Source: a virus. Taken from it: DNA of 50,158 nt. Shown here piece by piece: positions 40,490 to 48,738 of the stretch. The notes beneath the pieces are model-generated. The model did no database searches. It was not told where the DNA came from and saw only the letters and a program-made list of their open reading frames with translations. The position numbers were made by a program, and so were the translations under genes. Within the stretch, counting starts at the first letter, position 1; each line of letters begins with the position of its first letter. The stretch covers positions 1-50,158 of the IMG/VR virus record IMGVR_UViG_3300017975_000003; one strand, 5' to 3'.

Positions 40490-41970
40490 TTGCTCTGCGG
40501 AGTCATGAGATACAAGTTCTCCCGCGCCCTGGTCATGCCCACGTAGAAGACTCGCGTCTCGTCGTCCGCGTCGTTGACCATCGAGTTGTAGGCTGACAGG
40601 CTGATGTCGGTCAGCAGCAGGACGTTGTCGGCCTGTCCTCCCTTCACGCCATGTATTGTGCTAATCTTGATCCTCGCCGGCCCGAGCAGCTTCTCGCCGC
40701 GGGCCCGGACGCTGCGGAAGTAATCGCGCTCCTGGGTGGGGAAGGCGTCCATCGCCTCGTACCACGGGCCGCCCTGCCGGAGCCCGAGCTGCCGCGCGTC
40801 CTCGGCTGTCAGCAGCATGGTCGGGTCCAGGCGCCTGAGCCCTCCCGCCCAGCGCTTGTCCTGGAAGTATCTCGACGCCGCGAGCACCTCCTCCGCGCTG
40901 AGTCGCTCGCCCTGCCGCAGCCGCTCCCACGTCATGATCGCCCGCAGCAGGATGGTCTTCGACGTGCGCCGGCTGGGCGAGTCGAAGTTCACGCCGGCCC
41001 AGAGGCAGTGCTCCTCCAGCCGGCCGAGCATGTAGGAGTTCCTCGCGAGCAGCAGCCAGGTGCCGCGCGCCAGGTCCAGCTCGTCTAGGTCCGAGATCCA
41101 CGGCGCGCTGCCACACGCGTCCCTCGGCCTGAACTCCTTCGGCTTCCGGTTCTTGATCCTGCCCACGAGGCCGGCCGCCAGGTCGTGCACCGCCCGCGGG
41201 ATCCGGTAGCTCTGGTCGAGGACCCTGGTCCTGCCGGACAGCGCGATGAACGCCTCAACGTCCGCGCCAGCCCAGCGGTAGATCGCCTGGTCGTCGTCGC
41301 CGGCGACGTACACCGCGCGGCAGTCCCTCGCCAGCGCCTGGGCGACGGCCCACTGCAGGTGCGACAGGTCCTGAGCCTCGTCGATGATGAGGACCTCGAT
41401 CGCCGGCAGGAACAGGTTCTCGCAGAAGGCCTCGAGCATGTCGGTGTAGTCCACCAGGCCCTTGTTCCTCTTGTAGATCGAGTAGGCCTGGGCAAATACC
41501 GCCAGCTCTTGCCAGTCTGTCCCGTGGTCCGACCCCTCCCAGACGCTGCGGAGCCCCTGCCCGGTCACGCGCCCGAGGTTCTCCAGGAACACCAGCCTGT
41601 CGCCCGTCCCGAGGCCAGAGATCATCCCCTCGTCAGAGTACACGCCGCCGGTGAACGCGACGCCCAGTCGTCTGCCGAGGTCCGCGAACTGCGCCTGCCC
41701 CATCACCTGGCTCTTCTTGTAGCCCATCTGCCGGAAGACTAAAGAGTGAATCGTGCGAAACCATGGCAGTTCGTCGTTCGTCAGCCCGAACTTGTCCATC
41801 GCGCGGTCTCGCGCCTCCTGCGCTCCCTTGCGGGTGAACGTCAGGTAAGCTATTCGGTCTGCTCTCGTCCCCGCCGCGATCTCCTGCTCCATGATGCCCA
41901 GCAGACTATGGGTCTTCCCGGTGCCCGGCGGCCCGAGTATGACCTCAAGATTTGGATGTTCTAGCGCCAC
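40471..41970 (-). CDS. UvrD/Rep-like superfamily 1 helicase
   Basis: A 499-residue helicase from a GTG start. Motif I GPPGTGKT (13-20), motif Ia ending LTFTRKGAQEA, motif II DEAQ (197-200), motif III VAGDDDQAIYRWAGA (222-236), motif V STIHGVKGGQADNV and motif VI FYVGMTRARENLY are all present. It unwinds DNA 3' to 5' as in replication and repair; some phage relatives help recombination-based replication. It is shorter than UvrD (720), without the long accessory domains. AGAGAG lies before the start. Confidence 0.93.
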   Translation of the reverse strand: MALEHPNLEVILGPPGTGKTHSLLGIMEQEIAAGTRADRIAYLTFTRKGAQEARDRAMDKFGLTNDELPWFRTIHSLVFRQMGYKKSQVMGQAQFADLGRRLGVAFTGGVYSDEGMISGLGTGDRLVFLENLGRVTGQGLRSVWEGSDHGTDWQELAVFAQAYSIYKRNKGLVDYTDMLEAFCENLFLPAIEVLIIDEAQDLSHLQWAVAQALARDCRAVYVAGDDDQAIYRWAGADVEAFIALSGRTRVLDQSYRIPRAVHDLAAGLVGRIKNRKPKEFRPRDACGSAPWISDLDELDLARGTWLLLARNSYMLGRLEEHCLWAGVNFDSPSRRTSKTILLRAIMTWERLRQGERLSAEEVLAASRYFQDKRWAGGLRRLDPTMLLTAEDARQLGLRQGGPWYEAMDAFPTQERDYFRSVRARGEKLLGPARIKISTIHGVKGGQADNVLLLTDISLSAYNSMVNDADDETRVFYVGMTRARENLYLMTPQSNLYFDI

Positions 41971-42084
41971 GCTTTTCTCTCTTCGCTCTCTTTCTCTCTT
42001 CGCGCATGATGTGCTTCACCATGCCGCGTTCTCTGCCGTTCGCCTGTCAAGCTTCCTCGCGGAACGCAACGGCCTGCTGCCGCG

Positions 42085-42639
42085 TCACGAGTTATTCGCC
42101 ACCCACTGGCGGGCCCAGGCCCTGAGCTCGACGAGCCACGTCCGCTGGCTCTGGCACGCGGCGAGGGTCAGCTCGTCGCTGTTGCCGCGGGTCTGCGTCA
42201 TGTACTCGTGGATCTCGCCGCTCAGGTTGGCGAGCAGCAGGTAGAGCCAGCCGGGCCCGACGGTGATCGCGAGCTTGTCGGCCACGCAGAGCCTCGACGG
42301 GGTCTCGCCCCGGCGCTTGGCGTAGTGGCGCGAGTGGAACAGGCAGAAGTCGTGCCAGGTCTTCTGCGATCGGTCGACGCGAAGCCCGAAGAACTGGTAG
42401 CCCTGCCAGCTGTCGAGCAGCCAGTGCGCGATCTTCGCGCCGAGCTCCACGTGGGTCTCGCCCTCCGGCCCGTTCATGTCGGCCTTGCCCCAGTAGCCCC
42501 AGTCGTGCGCTAGGAAGCAGAGCCACAGCCGCGGGTCCCACGGGAAGCCGTACCGCCGCCGCCAGGCGGCGGCGATTATCAGCGGGTGCAGCGCGAACTG
42601 GTGCACTCCGAACAGAAGGCTTTTCGTTCCAATCTTCAT
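42085..42639 (-). CDS. Putative HD-like phosphohydrolase
   Basis: A 184-residue protein with a likely metal site made from His45-Asp46 (FLAHDWGYWGKADM), His63 in ETHVELGAKIAHWLL, His102 in FHSRHYAKR and Asp121 in CVADKLAITVG. This layout fits an HD-type hydrolase that could act on nucleotides or nucleic acid. The C-terminus is helical (LSGEIHEYMTQTRGNS). It overlaps the RNA ligase by four bases. Family membership is a reading of motifs and not a search result. Confidence 0.6.
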   Translation of the reverse strand: MKIGTKSLLFGVHQFALHPLIIAAAWRRRYGFPWDPRLWLCFLAHDWGYWGKADMNGPEGETHVELGAKIAHWLLDSWQGYQFFGLRVDRSQKTWHDFCLFHSRHYAKRRGETPSRLCVADKLAITVGPGWLYLLLANLSGEIHEYMTQTRGNSDELTLAACQSQRTWLVELRAWARQWVANNS

Positions 42640-43190
42640 TTTAGTCCCTTCGGCGCCTCGTCATTCTCGAGGGTCTTCTTGAACAGGACTCCCGATGCCG
42701 CATGGAACACGACGATCCCCTCGGGCTTCGCAAAGCCAGGCATTGCGATCGATCCAGTGAAGGCGAGCTCAGCGGCGACCTGCGCGATCTTGACCGTGCA
42801 GAACGGTCCGCGATACAGCACGGGAACCACTGAGCAGCAAGCGGGTCGCGCCGCATCGTCCTCCCACTTGCTGACGTTGAATAGGCTGAAGCGGCGCTCG
42901 CCGTTCTTGAGGCCGTAGCCGCGCTGAATGCCGTTGCCCCACCATTCGCCAAAGTGCCGGCCGGGTCCGAGCCTCGCCAGCTCCTCGCGGTTGGCCTCGA
43001 CCCAGGCCGCGAAGCCGAAGTTGTCCTGCTTGCCCGGCCGAAGCCAGCGGGACCGGGAGCCAGCGAGCATCGCGCCGTCGTCCGCGATCAGGATCTGAGC
43101 GTTGGTGCCGTCGATCTTCTCAGATACCACGCAGTCGCGGGACAGCCGCGGGATCTTGGGGAAGCCTTGGAACTCTGTCGTCGGTGTCAT
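42636..43190 (-). CDS. RNA ligase (nucleotidyltransferase, Rnl2-like)
   Basis: A compact 184-residue ligase that joins RNA ends after enzyme adenylation. Lys25 in SEKIDGTNAQI is the nucleotidyl lysine (motif I). SRSRWLRPG, GRHFGEWWGNGIQRGYG (Glu82), FSLFNVSKW, PEGIVVFHA (Glu157) and LFKKTLEND (Lys171/172) give the other motifs in order. It lacks a large C-terminal domain. Phage RNA ligases often repair host tRNA cut by defence nucleases. Its partner kinase is not seen in this window. It begins within the primase stop (TGATG). Confidence 0.9.
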   Translation of the reverse strand: MTPTTEFQGFPKIPRLSRDCVVSEKIDGTNAQILIADDGAMLAGSRSRWLRPGKQDNFGFAAWVEANREELARLGPGRHFGEWWGNGIQRGYGLKNGERRFSLFNVSKWEDDAARPACCSVVPVLYRGPFCTVKIAQVAAELAFTGSIAMPGFAKPEGIVVFHAASGVLFKKTLENDEAPKGLK

Positions 43191-44803
43191 CAGAAAGGTG
43201 CTCCTTCGTCCGTAACGCTTGGTGGCACGTCCATGGCGGGCTGCTCGGCGAACGACTGCACGCCCCACACGTTCGCGCCCTTGTTGCCCTTCTTGTCGAG
43301 CGTGAAGTAGTCCTTCTCCAGGCCCCGCTTGTGGAACAGGGCGGACAGGTTGTTGGTCTTCATCATGTCGCCGCGGAACCGCTGCTGGTCGAGATGCCTC
43401 TTGAAATCGCTCAGGCGGAACCAGGTGACGCGGGTGTCGGGGTCGGTCCACGGCTTGCCGAGCAGGATCTCCTTCTTGCCCTGCGCTTGGACCTTGCCTG
43501 TGCAGAACTTCTCCAACTGCTCCCAGACCTGACCCTCGTCGCTCGCGTCCTCCGGAGCTTCGATGTCCAGGCACGTCGACATGGCTTGGTTGACGAGCGT
43601 CTGCCACCCCTGCTGACTCGGCATGGTCGGGCACTGCTTGATGCACTCCATGCACCGCTTCTGGAACAGCCGCGGCGACTGCAGCTCCTCAGTCGTCAGC
43701 TCGATGGTCCTGCCAGACATGGTGTCCCAGAACCAGATCGGCGGAACGGTCTTCAACATGCGAAGCTGACCTAGCCGCGGGAAGGACTCGTTCTTGACGC
43801 CGCCGTCCCCCCGTCCAGTCCCGCCGCCGTCCCCCTGGCCGTCTCGGCCGACGCCGTACGGCCGTAGTCTGCACATCTTGCCATCGCAGTGAGATGCCAG
43901 GGGCTCGTTCTTGCACTGGTACCTGTAGCTCCGCTTCTTAGACGCGCTCGCCGCGATGCCGTCCACTTCGGGTCTGGATGCTGGTGGCCGGCAGAGCGTC
44001 GCGTTGATCTCGTGCAGCCGAGCGCTGTGGTCGGAGCCGTCGGTCGCCGCGCGGCGCAGGCAGTAGATAGCCGCGTTGTACAGCAGGATGTTGCGAGAGC
44101 CTTCGGTGAAGCTTCCGTTGGCCGCCAGCTGCTGCAGGCATGGCGGTCCGTCCGCGAAGGCGAGGCCCTCGACGCGCGCAGGCTCCTGGAAGAAGGACGC
44201 TGGTCGACGCATGCCCTCGGCGAAGTCCAGGAACTCGTCCAGCGCGATCGGGTCTGCGCTGATGGTCAGCCCGTACCTACCGCCCTCCAGGCCGCCGAAG
44301 TACGGCATATTGATCCAGCACCCGCAGTCATGCTCGCTGACCAGGCGCTCCTGCTTGGGAAATATCTCACTGCCGCTGACGCCCATCGCCGCGGCCATCT
44401 CGCTGAGCCGCTCCCGGAACAGCCTAGCCTCGACGGGCTCGGCTGCGAACAGGTAGAGGTGCGCGCCCCCAGATTTAGTGCGGCAGGGGACCAGCGGCAG
44501 GCCGAGCTGGTCTGCCTTCTTCACGACGCCTGCGAGGCCGGCCTGGCCGAGCGAGTAGTCGTCGACGTCGATCGCGCCAAATACGCAGGTCGCGTCGTCC
44601 CGGATCGGAACTACACCTATACTCTGCTGGCCGTCAAGGTGCCTCTGCCACAGCAGAACGTCCACCTTGCCTAGCCTCGTCGCTATGTCCTTCGGGCCAT
44701 CGCCGACGCGCTTGCCGTTGTCCTGTATCTTCGTCACGCGGTACGTACCGTAGACGCGGTCTAGACCATCGAACAGCCGCCTCAGTCTCTCAGCTTGCGT
44801 CAT
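43190..44803 (-). CDS. Archaeo-eukaryotic-type primase (AEP)
   Basis: A 537-residue primase that lays down primers for replication. The catalytic pair is Asp79 and Asp81 in FGAIDVDDYSLG, and SGGAHLYLFAAEP carries His115 of the sxH motif, as in the AEP superfamily. A cysteine-histidine stretch (YQCKNEPLASHCDGKMCRL) lies near residue 300 and may bind zinc. The C-terminal part is unassigned, and no helicase motif is seen in it. ATG is preceded by AGGAAA. It is the first gene after the SSB-like gene's terminator. Confidence 0.85.
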   Translation of the reverse strand: MTQAERLRRLFDGLDRVYGTYRVTKIQDNGKRVGDGPKDIATRLGKVDVLLWQRHLDGQQSIGVVPIRDDATCVFGAIDVDDYSLGQAGLAGVVKKADQLGLPLVPCRTKSGGAHLYLFAAEPVEARLFRERLSEMAAAMGVSGSEIFPKQERLVSEHDCGCWINMPYFGGLEGGRYGLTISADPIALDEFLDFAEGMRRPASFFQEPARVEGLAFADGPPCLQQLAANGSFTEGSRNILLYNAAIYCLRRAATDGSDHSARLHEINATLCRPPASRPEVDGIAASASKKRSYRYQCKNEPLASHCDGKMCRLRPYGVGRDGQGDGGGTGRGDGGVKNESFPRLGQLRMLKTVPPIWFWDTMSGRTIELTTEELQSPRLFQKRCMECIKQCPTMPSQQGWQTLVNQAMSTCLDIEAPEDASDEGQVWEQLEKFCTGKVQAQGKKEILLGKPWTDPDTRVTWFRLSDFKRHLDQQRFRGDMMKTNNLSALFHKRGLEKDYFTLDKKGNKGANVWGVQSFAEQPAMDVPPSVTDEGAPF

Positions 44804-44831
44804 CGCTTTTTCCTATTCTGACGTCGCCCTG

Positions 44832-44862
44832 AAAAATGGGCGCCGAGTCGCTGTCGGCGCCC
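44832..44862 (-). terminator. Rho-independent terminator after the SSB-like gene
   Basis: On the minus strand GGGCGCCGA (44862-44854) pairs with TCGGCGCCC (44846-44838) over nine pairs around a seven-base loop, followed by ATTTTTC. This splits the leftward operon. Read-through would still feed the primase gene. Confidence 0.78.
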
Positions 44863-44897
44863 AAGTTTTGGTTTGAAAGGATCAAATCGAGCGATCG

Positions 44898-45773
44898 CTA
44901 AAAGGGCTTTTCGCCCCGCCCGTCAGCTGACTTGTGATCGTCGTCCTGATCGTCAGAAGGTGGAACGGAGGTCTGCACGCTGCCCACGGCTACGGCCTTG
45001 CTGAACGCGAGCGCGGCCTGGAACACGTCGGGGTCGGTGATGGGGCCGAGCAGCGCCACCTTCCAGTTGTACGATGTGAACTCGCCGTTCTTCTGGACCG
45101 CGGTGGTGAGCTGGTAGGCGTGGCTGAAGCGGGGCGGGTTGTACTTGCGGCCGGGCTTGCCGGGGACGGGCAGCATGATCCCGTTTATCATGCTGTTCCA
45201 CTGGCGGCTGGGCTTGTGCTGCGTCGACGTCATGGAGACGATCGCCGGGTGGAACACGCCGTCGATGATGTGGCCGACGAAGTGGTACGCGGTGTCCACC
45301 ATCGTGTTGCCCTTGCGGTTGATGAGCTTGTTCTTGTCGTTCCGCAGGTTCTCGGCCACTGCCTCCTTGACCTCGGCCGCCTCGGGGTCGTAGGCCGCGA
45401 CGAAGCCGCCGCCACTGTCGCGGGGCACCCACTCGACGACCTTCGGGGTGAAGTTGCAGGGGACGACCGTGATGCCGATGGTCTTGCCGTCGAAGATCTC
45501 GCCGGTTACCGTGTTGAGGATCATGCCAACCTGCGCGCCAGTGATGTACTTGGGGCTGTCAGGGTCGACCTGAGGGCTGTTCTTCTGCAGGATGGTGAGG
45601 TAGGGCGTCGCGAGGTCGGTCGTGCGGACCTGCTCGCTGCCCATGCCGGCGTACTGGCTGTAGTCGATCGCCTCGCCGACCTCCACGGAGGCGGCCTTGA
45701 CGAGGCCGGTCTCCTTCTCGGCCGGCGGCGCGGCCTGGGGCTTTGCGGGTGCTGCGTTATTCTTGTTCGCCAT
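44898..45773 (-). CDS. Single-stranded-DNA-binding-like protein
   Basis: A 291-residue protein of a family common in phage replication regions (DLATPYLTILQKNSPQVD, GAQVGMILNTVTGEIFDG, VPCNFTPKVVEWVPRDSG, SMTSTQHKPSRQWNSM, RFSHAYQLTTAVQKNGEF). It ends with an acidic tail closing on phenylalanine (SDDQDDDHKSADGRGEKPF), like the C-terminal tails of T7 gp2.5 and bacterial SSB that recruit partners. SSB function is inferred from that tail and the neighbours. It overlaps the upstream gene by 17 bases. Confidence 0.7.
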   Translation of the reverse strand: MANKNNAAPAKPQAAPPAEKETGLVKAASVEVGEAIDYSQYAGMGSEQVRTTDLATPYLTILQKNSPQVDPDSPKYITGAQVGMILNTVTGEIFDGKTIGITVVPCNFTPKVVEWVPRDSGGGFVAAYDPEAAEVKEAVAENLRNDKNKLINRKGNTMVDTAYHFVGHIIDGVFHPAIVSMTSTQHKPSRQWNSMINGIMLPVPGKPGRKYNPPRFSHAYQLTTAVQKNGEFTSYNWKVALLGPITDPDVFQAALAFSKAVAVGSVQTSVPPSDDQDDDHKSADGRGEKPF

Positions 45774-45957
45774 TCTCTTCTTCTTTCTCCTTGAATATGA
45801 TGTCCACCGATTGCGGGAGGTGGAGGTACTTCTCTTCGATCTCGGCCACTGCCTCGCCCGCGTCCTTGGTCGTGATCTTGCCGAACACCTTGATGCACGC
45901 GACGTCCAGGATAGCCTGACGGATCTCGGCCTGGTTGAGCCGCACAGTTATAATCAT
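45757..45957 (-). CDS. Hypothetical protein, 66 residues
   Basis: The product begins MIITVRLNQAEIRQAILDVA and ends in an acidic run (IIFKEKEEENGEQE), with a strand-helix-strand pattern. It overlaps the gene before it by four bases (ATGA) and the SSB-like gene by 17. The context suggests a replication accessory protein. No family is recognised. Confidence 0.7.
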   Translation of the reverse strand: MIITVRLNQAEIRQAILDVACIKVFGKITTKDAGEAVAEIEEKYLHLPQSVDIIFKEKEEENGEQE

Positions 45958-46622
45958 CTGCTCTTCTTCTCCTTCTTCTCCTTCTTGGCCTTGATCTTCG
46001 CGACGTCCAGGACGAACGCCCCGAGGGCCGTCTGCATGTCAGTCGTGAGCCGGCCTTTCTCCAACTGCTCCTTCACGAAGGCCTTGAGCGTCGACGGGTG
46101 GACGCCCTCGGTCTGCGTGAACTCAATGCCGCGCTTGCGCAGGATCGCGGCTAGCTGGGCCGCCAGCGCGTCCTCTCCCCTGCCAAACTGCTGGCGGAAC
46201 TGGTTCTTGATTATGTCACCGTTGCCGCTGTCGCGGAGGGCGGTGAGCGCCGCGCGCCGCCGGTCGAGCAGCTCCTGCCGCTCGAGGTTGGACTGTGCCT
46301 TCTCGATCGCGTCCTCGCTGGGTATCGACGCGAAGTACTGCTTCTCGATGACCACCTCGCTGCCGTCGAGCATGCCGAACTTGGCGACGCCGGCGGCGGT
46401 CATGGCCTCGGGTATGGTCTTGGTCCGGAGCTGATGCAGCTCGGCGTTGAGCTGTTTCAGCAGGGCCTCGCCCCTCGCGATGTGCTGCTCCAGCTTGAGC
46501 TGCTCGCTGCCGAGCACTGCGAGCCTCGCTAGGACGTCCTCGGCTGGCGCGGAGATCGCGCCAGGCGCCTGGCCCTCGGCGGCCGCGGCGGACTGCTCGA
46601 ACATCATCTCTTCGATAGTCAT
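45954..46622 (-). CDS. Coiled-coil replication-region protein, function unknown
   Basis: A 222-residue protein from ATG 46620-46622. The N-terminal half is a coiled coil (VLARLAVLGSEQLKLEQHIA, LLKQLNAELHQLRTKTIPEA), followed by AAGVAKFGMLDGSEVVIEKQ, the style of proteins next to phage SSB genes. The later part has VHPSTLKAFVKEQLEKGRL, and the tail is lysine-rich (KIKAKKEKKEKKSR). It may be a DNA-binding or recombination partner. It overlaps both neighbours by four bases. Confidence 0.65.
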   Translation of the reverse strand: MTIEEMMFEQSAAAAEGQAPGAISAPAEDVLARLAVLGSEQLKLEQHIARGEALLKQLNAELHQLRTKTIPEAMTAAGVAKFGMLDGSEVVIEKQYFASIPSEDAIEKAQSNLERQELLDRRRAALTALRDSGNGDIIKNQFRQQFGRGEDALAAQLAAILRKRGIEFTQTEGVHPSTLKAFVKEQLEKGRLTTDMQTALGAFVLDVAKIKAKKEKKEKKSR

Positions 46623-47551
46623 TTGAATCCTAGCTCTGACCTGAATCCATCCACGTCCCGTAACTTCAGTGACATCTTCCGGAGCCGTTCTATAGCCTGC
46701 TCGTATGGCTGCTTCAGGATCATCACTGACGTAACCAACTCCCGAATGTGCCCGAAGCTCAGTCCGTTGGTATCCTTCGCCCACCGCGCGACATCGACGC
46801 CTTTCATCCAGGAGATCTTCTCGATGTATGCTCGCCTGCACTCCAGCGATGGTAGATCTACGAAGATCCGCTCATCGAACCTGCCAGGTCTATTGATGAT
46901 TCGTGCCCCCAATTTTCCTGGATAGTTTGTCGTCCCAAGAAACACGACGTTGCTTACCTGGTCCTCGCCGTCCAGCATCGACAGGAGTTTTACCTCGCCG
47001 TACTTGGCAATAGTCTCGTCCAGATCTTCGAGCACCATGACCATCGGACGGTCTGGCTCGATCTGACGTACCAGGTGTAGCGCTGATGCTGCATGATCCG
47101 GCACAGTAGCAATCAGCACCACTCCGCCGAGCTGTAGAGTCTCTTCTATCAGCATCATGATCGTCGCCGTTTTGCCAGATCCCGGCGGACCCCACAACAG
47201 TACGCCTCGCTTGTGAGTCAACCCGAGGTTGCGGTAGACGTGTCCAGACTCCCAAAACTTCCGAAGCCTGGACATCACTTCCAGGGTCCGCATGTCCGGC
47301 AGACTGTACAGCGTATCGTGAGGCTGCTCGTGGCGCTTCAGAAAGATAACCTGTCGTGACTGATCCCAGTGGACGGCGTAGGCGCCCTTCGGTAGTGTTC
47401 TCTCGGTCGGGAATCCACCGTAATAAGTGCCATTCGGGCCAACCTGCCACTGAAGATAATCTTCAGCGCGCACGCAGAAGTACGGAGCCGCTCCGCGATT
47501 AACTTCCCTTTCTTCTGCCATTGCCTCTGATAGTGCTTGCTCTTCTGTCAT
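46619..47551 (-). CDS. AAA+ ATPase, FtsH/Cdc48/Bcs1-like clade
   Basis: A 310-residue ATPase. Walker A is GPPGSGKT (121-128), Walker B VMVLEDLDE (171-179), sensor 1 GTTNYPGKL (206-214) and the arginine-finger region INRPGRFDERIF (219-230). This is the classic AAA clade, unlike the helicase-loader or clamp-loader types usual in phages. ATG at 47549-47551 is chosen because it overlaps the upstream stop (ATGA). The substrate is unknown; remodelling of replication or host proteins is possible. Confidence 0.88.
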   Translation of the reverse strand: MTEEQALSEAMAEEREVNRGAAPYFCVRAEDYLQWQVGPNGTYYGGFPTERTLPKGAYAVHWDQSRQVIFLKRHEQPHDTLYSLPDMRTLEVMSRLRKFWESGHVYRNLGLTHKRGVLLWGPPGSGKTATIMMLIEETLQLGGVVLIATVPDHAASALHLVRQIEPDRPMVMVLEDLDETIAKYGEVKLLSMLDGEDQVSNVVFLGTTNYPGKLGARIINRPGRFDERIFVDLPSLECRRAYIEKISWMKGVDVARWAKDTNGLSFGHIRELVTSVMILKQPYEQAIERLRKMSLKLRDVDGFRSELGFK

Positions 47552-47880
47552 GCTGTCTCCTGAAGCGGACGGAGATACATGTCCGCAGAGATTTCGAAGT
47601 AGCGCTGCTCGCGCTTGTGCCACTTGAGCAGCTTGACCCTGCCGTTGTTCAAGTCCGCGGCAATCGCCGTCGCCAGGCCGATCGCGACGGGGTCGCCCAT
47701 CAGCAAAAGGTAGTCCGCGTCGGAGAACGCGCGGAGCCCAGCGCGCAGCCGGCGGATGACCGGGCCGGTCGAGAGCACGATGCTCTCGTCCTCGGGCAGG
47801 AGCTCCTTCAACTCGCCGAACTGCATAGCCGAAACGACGTCGTGCTTGCGGTTGGCTTGCACTACGTACACTGTAGCCAT
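47548..47880 (-). CDS. Conserved-type phage protein, function unknown
   Basis: A 110-residue alpha/beta protein (MATVYVVQANRKHDVVSAMQ, FSDADYLLLMGDPVAIGLAT, RVKLLKWHKREQRYFEISAD). The ribosome site AGAGG precedes it. It overlaps the AAA+ start by four bases, so the two may act together. The pattern is familiar from other phage replication regions, but no function is known to me. Confidence 0.7.
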   Translation of the reverse strand: MATVYVVQANRKHDVVSAMQFGELKELLPEDESIVLSTGPVIRRLRAGLRAFSDADYLLLMGDPVAIGLATAIAADLNNGRVKLLKWHKREQRYFEISADMYLRPLQETA

Positions 47881-47903
47881 TCTTTCATCCTCTCTTGTCT
47901 CTT

Positions 47904-47927
47904 CTCTCAGGCGCTCTCAGGCGCTCT
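47904..47927. repeat. 10-bp tandem repeat in a gene leader
   Basis: CTCTCAGGCG occurs twice in a row (47904-47913 and 47914-47923), followed by a partial CTCT. It lies between a TATAAT box on the minus strand (47934-47939, overlapping the stop of the gene upstream) and the ATG at 47880. It could be an operator for this part of the operon. Confidence 0.5.
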
Positions 47928-47934
47928 AAGAAGA

Positions 47935-48144
47935 TTATAGGGCGCAATCGCCCTCTCGCGCAGCGCCGTTTTTCCTCCGCCGCTGCCACTGCTCGATGTC
48001 CCTGTCGGCCCGCGCCGGCCGCTCGCCCGCGCCGCGCCACGGCGCCAGCCTGGAGCGGTAGTCGAACGACTCGTCCTCCAGCACGTCGATCGGGAACAGG
48101 TCCCGCATGTCCATCGGTTCTCGGTCGTTGTCGCTGCCGCCCAT
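47935..48144 (-). CDS. Small acidic-to-basic protein, function unknown
   Basis: A 69-residue protein beginning MGGSDNDREPMDMRDLFPID and ending with an arginine-rich stretch (DIEQWQRRRKNGAAREGDCAL). It starts nine bases after the nuclease gene's stop. It has no recognised family. Composition and operon position support coding. Confidence 0.6.
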   Translation of the reverse strand: MGGSDNDREPMDMRDLFPIDVLEDESFDYRSRLAPWRGAGERPARADRDIEQWQRRRKNGAAREGDCAL

Positions 48145-48153
48145 GTCTCTATC

Positions 48154-48576
48154 CTACCGCCTCTCGAAGATCTTCGCCTCTATGGACTTCCAGTCGAACG
48201 GCTTCCCCGTCCGGAGGAGGACGTAACAGTCGTCTGCCCGGACCCTAACAGCTTTCTTGCCAGAGACCGGCTTGGCAGGGTAGCCAACCGTCCCGAAGCA
48301 CACGCCGCCGTGGTAAAGCACCACGGCGCCCCTATGCTCTGCAAGCACGACCACGCGCCCACCGGCCCGCAGCCTCGCCCCGATCCACTGCAACTGCGCG
48401 GAGCGGAACTCGAGGAAGTTGCCGTGCTGGATCTTCAGCTCGACCCAGGCCTCGACCCCGCGCCTGCACGCATTGACGTCCGACTGCCCGGCGCCGGCCG
48501 AGTTCTCTATCCGGGTGGCGTGCACGGCCGGGCTCAGGTTCTTCTTGACGAGCTGCCAGAAGGCTGACTCTCTCAT
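48154..48576 (-). CDS. PD-(D/E)XK nuclease, VRR-NUC or resolvase-like
   Basis: A 140-residue nuclease. The catalytic set is Asp33 in AGAGQSDVNAC, and Glu46 and Lys48 in VEAWVELKIQHGN, followed by FRSAQLQWIGARLRAGG, the helix typical of VRR-NUC and Holliday junction resolvase types. It could resolve recombination intermediates or debranch DNA before packaging. Its start overlaps the gene upstream (ATGA). Confidence 0.82.
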   Translation of the reverse strand: MRESAFWQLVKKNLSPAVHATRIENSAGAGQSDVNACRRGVEAWVELKIQHGNFLEFRSAQLQWIGARLRAGGRVVVLAEHRGAVVLYHGGVCFGTVGYPAKPVSGKKAVRVRADDCYVLLRTGKPFDWKSIEAKIFERR

Positions 48577-48737
48577 ATATCTAGTCTTGGGTTTTTGTTA
48601 GTCAGCCGCAAGACCCACTTGAGACACTGACAGATTGCAGTTGCATAAACAACTTGTAAGTCTGTCATCTTTTTGGTAGAAGTCAAGTCTTTTTCAGCTT
48701 CTTGTAACAGATGTCTAACTTCATCTACTTGTCGCAT
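48573..48737 (-). CDS. A+T-rich 54-residue gene, function unknown
   Basis: ATG at 48735-48737 comes right after the polymerase stop (TAAAATG), and TGA overlaps the nuclease start (ATGA). The product begins MRQVDEVRHLLQEAEKDLTS and is helical, ending KNPRLDI. The gene is strikingly A+T-rich between two G+C-rich genes, suggesting recent transfer, yet it is fitted precisely into the operon. Confidence 0.68.
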   Translation of the reverse strand: MRQVDEVRHLLQEAEKDLTSTKKMTDLQVVYATAICQCLKWVLRLTNKNPRLDI

Positions 48738-48738
48738 T

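Noticed and set aside
41944-42022. 25-codon basic peptide frame on the minus strand overlapping the UvrD-like start
   Set aside because: No ribosome site, low-complexity Lys/Arg/Glu, and overlap with a certain gene.
48151-48156. TAGGAT six bases before the ATG at 48144, as a leaderless promoter
   Set aside because: The TAG is simply the stop codon of the upstream nuclease gene, so the match may be chance. The similar TAAGAT before 15064 is also a stop codon context.
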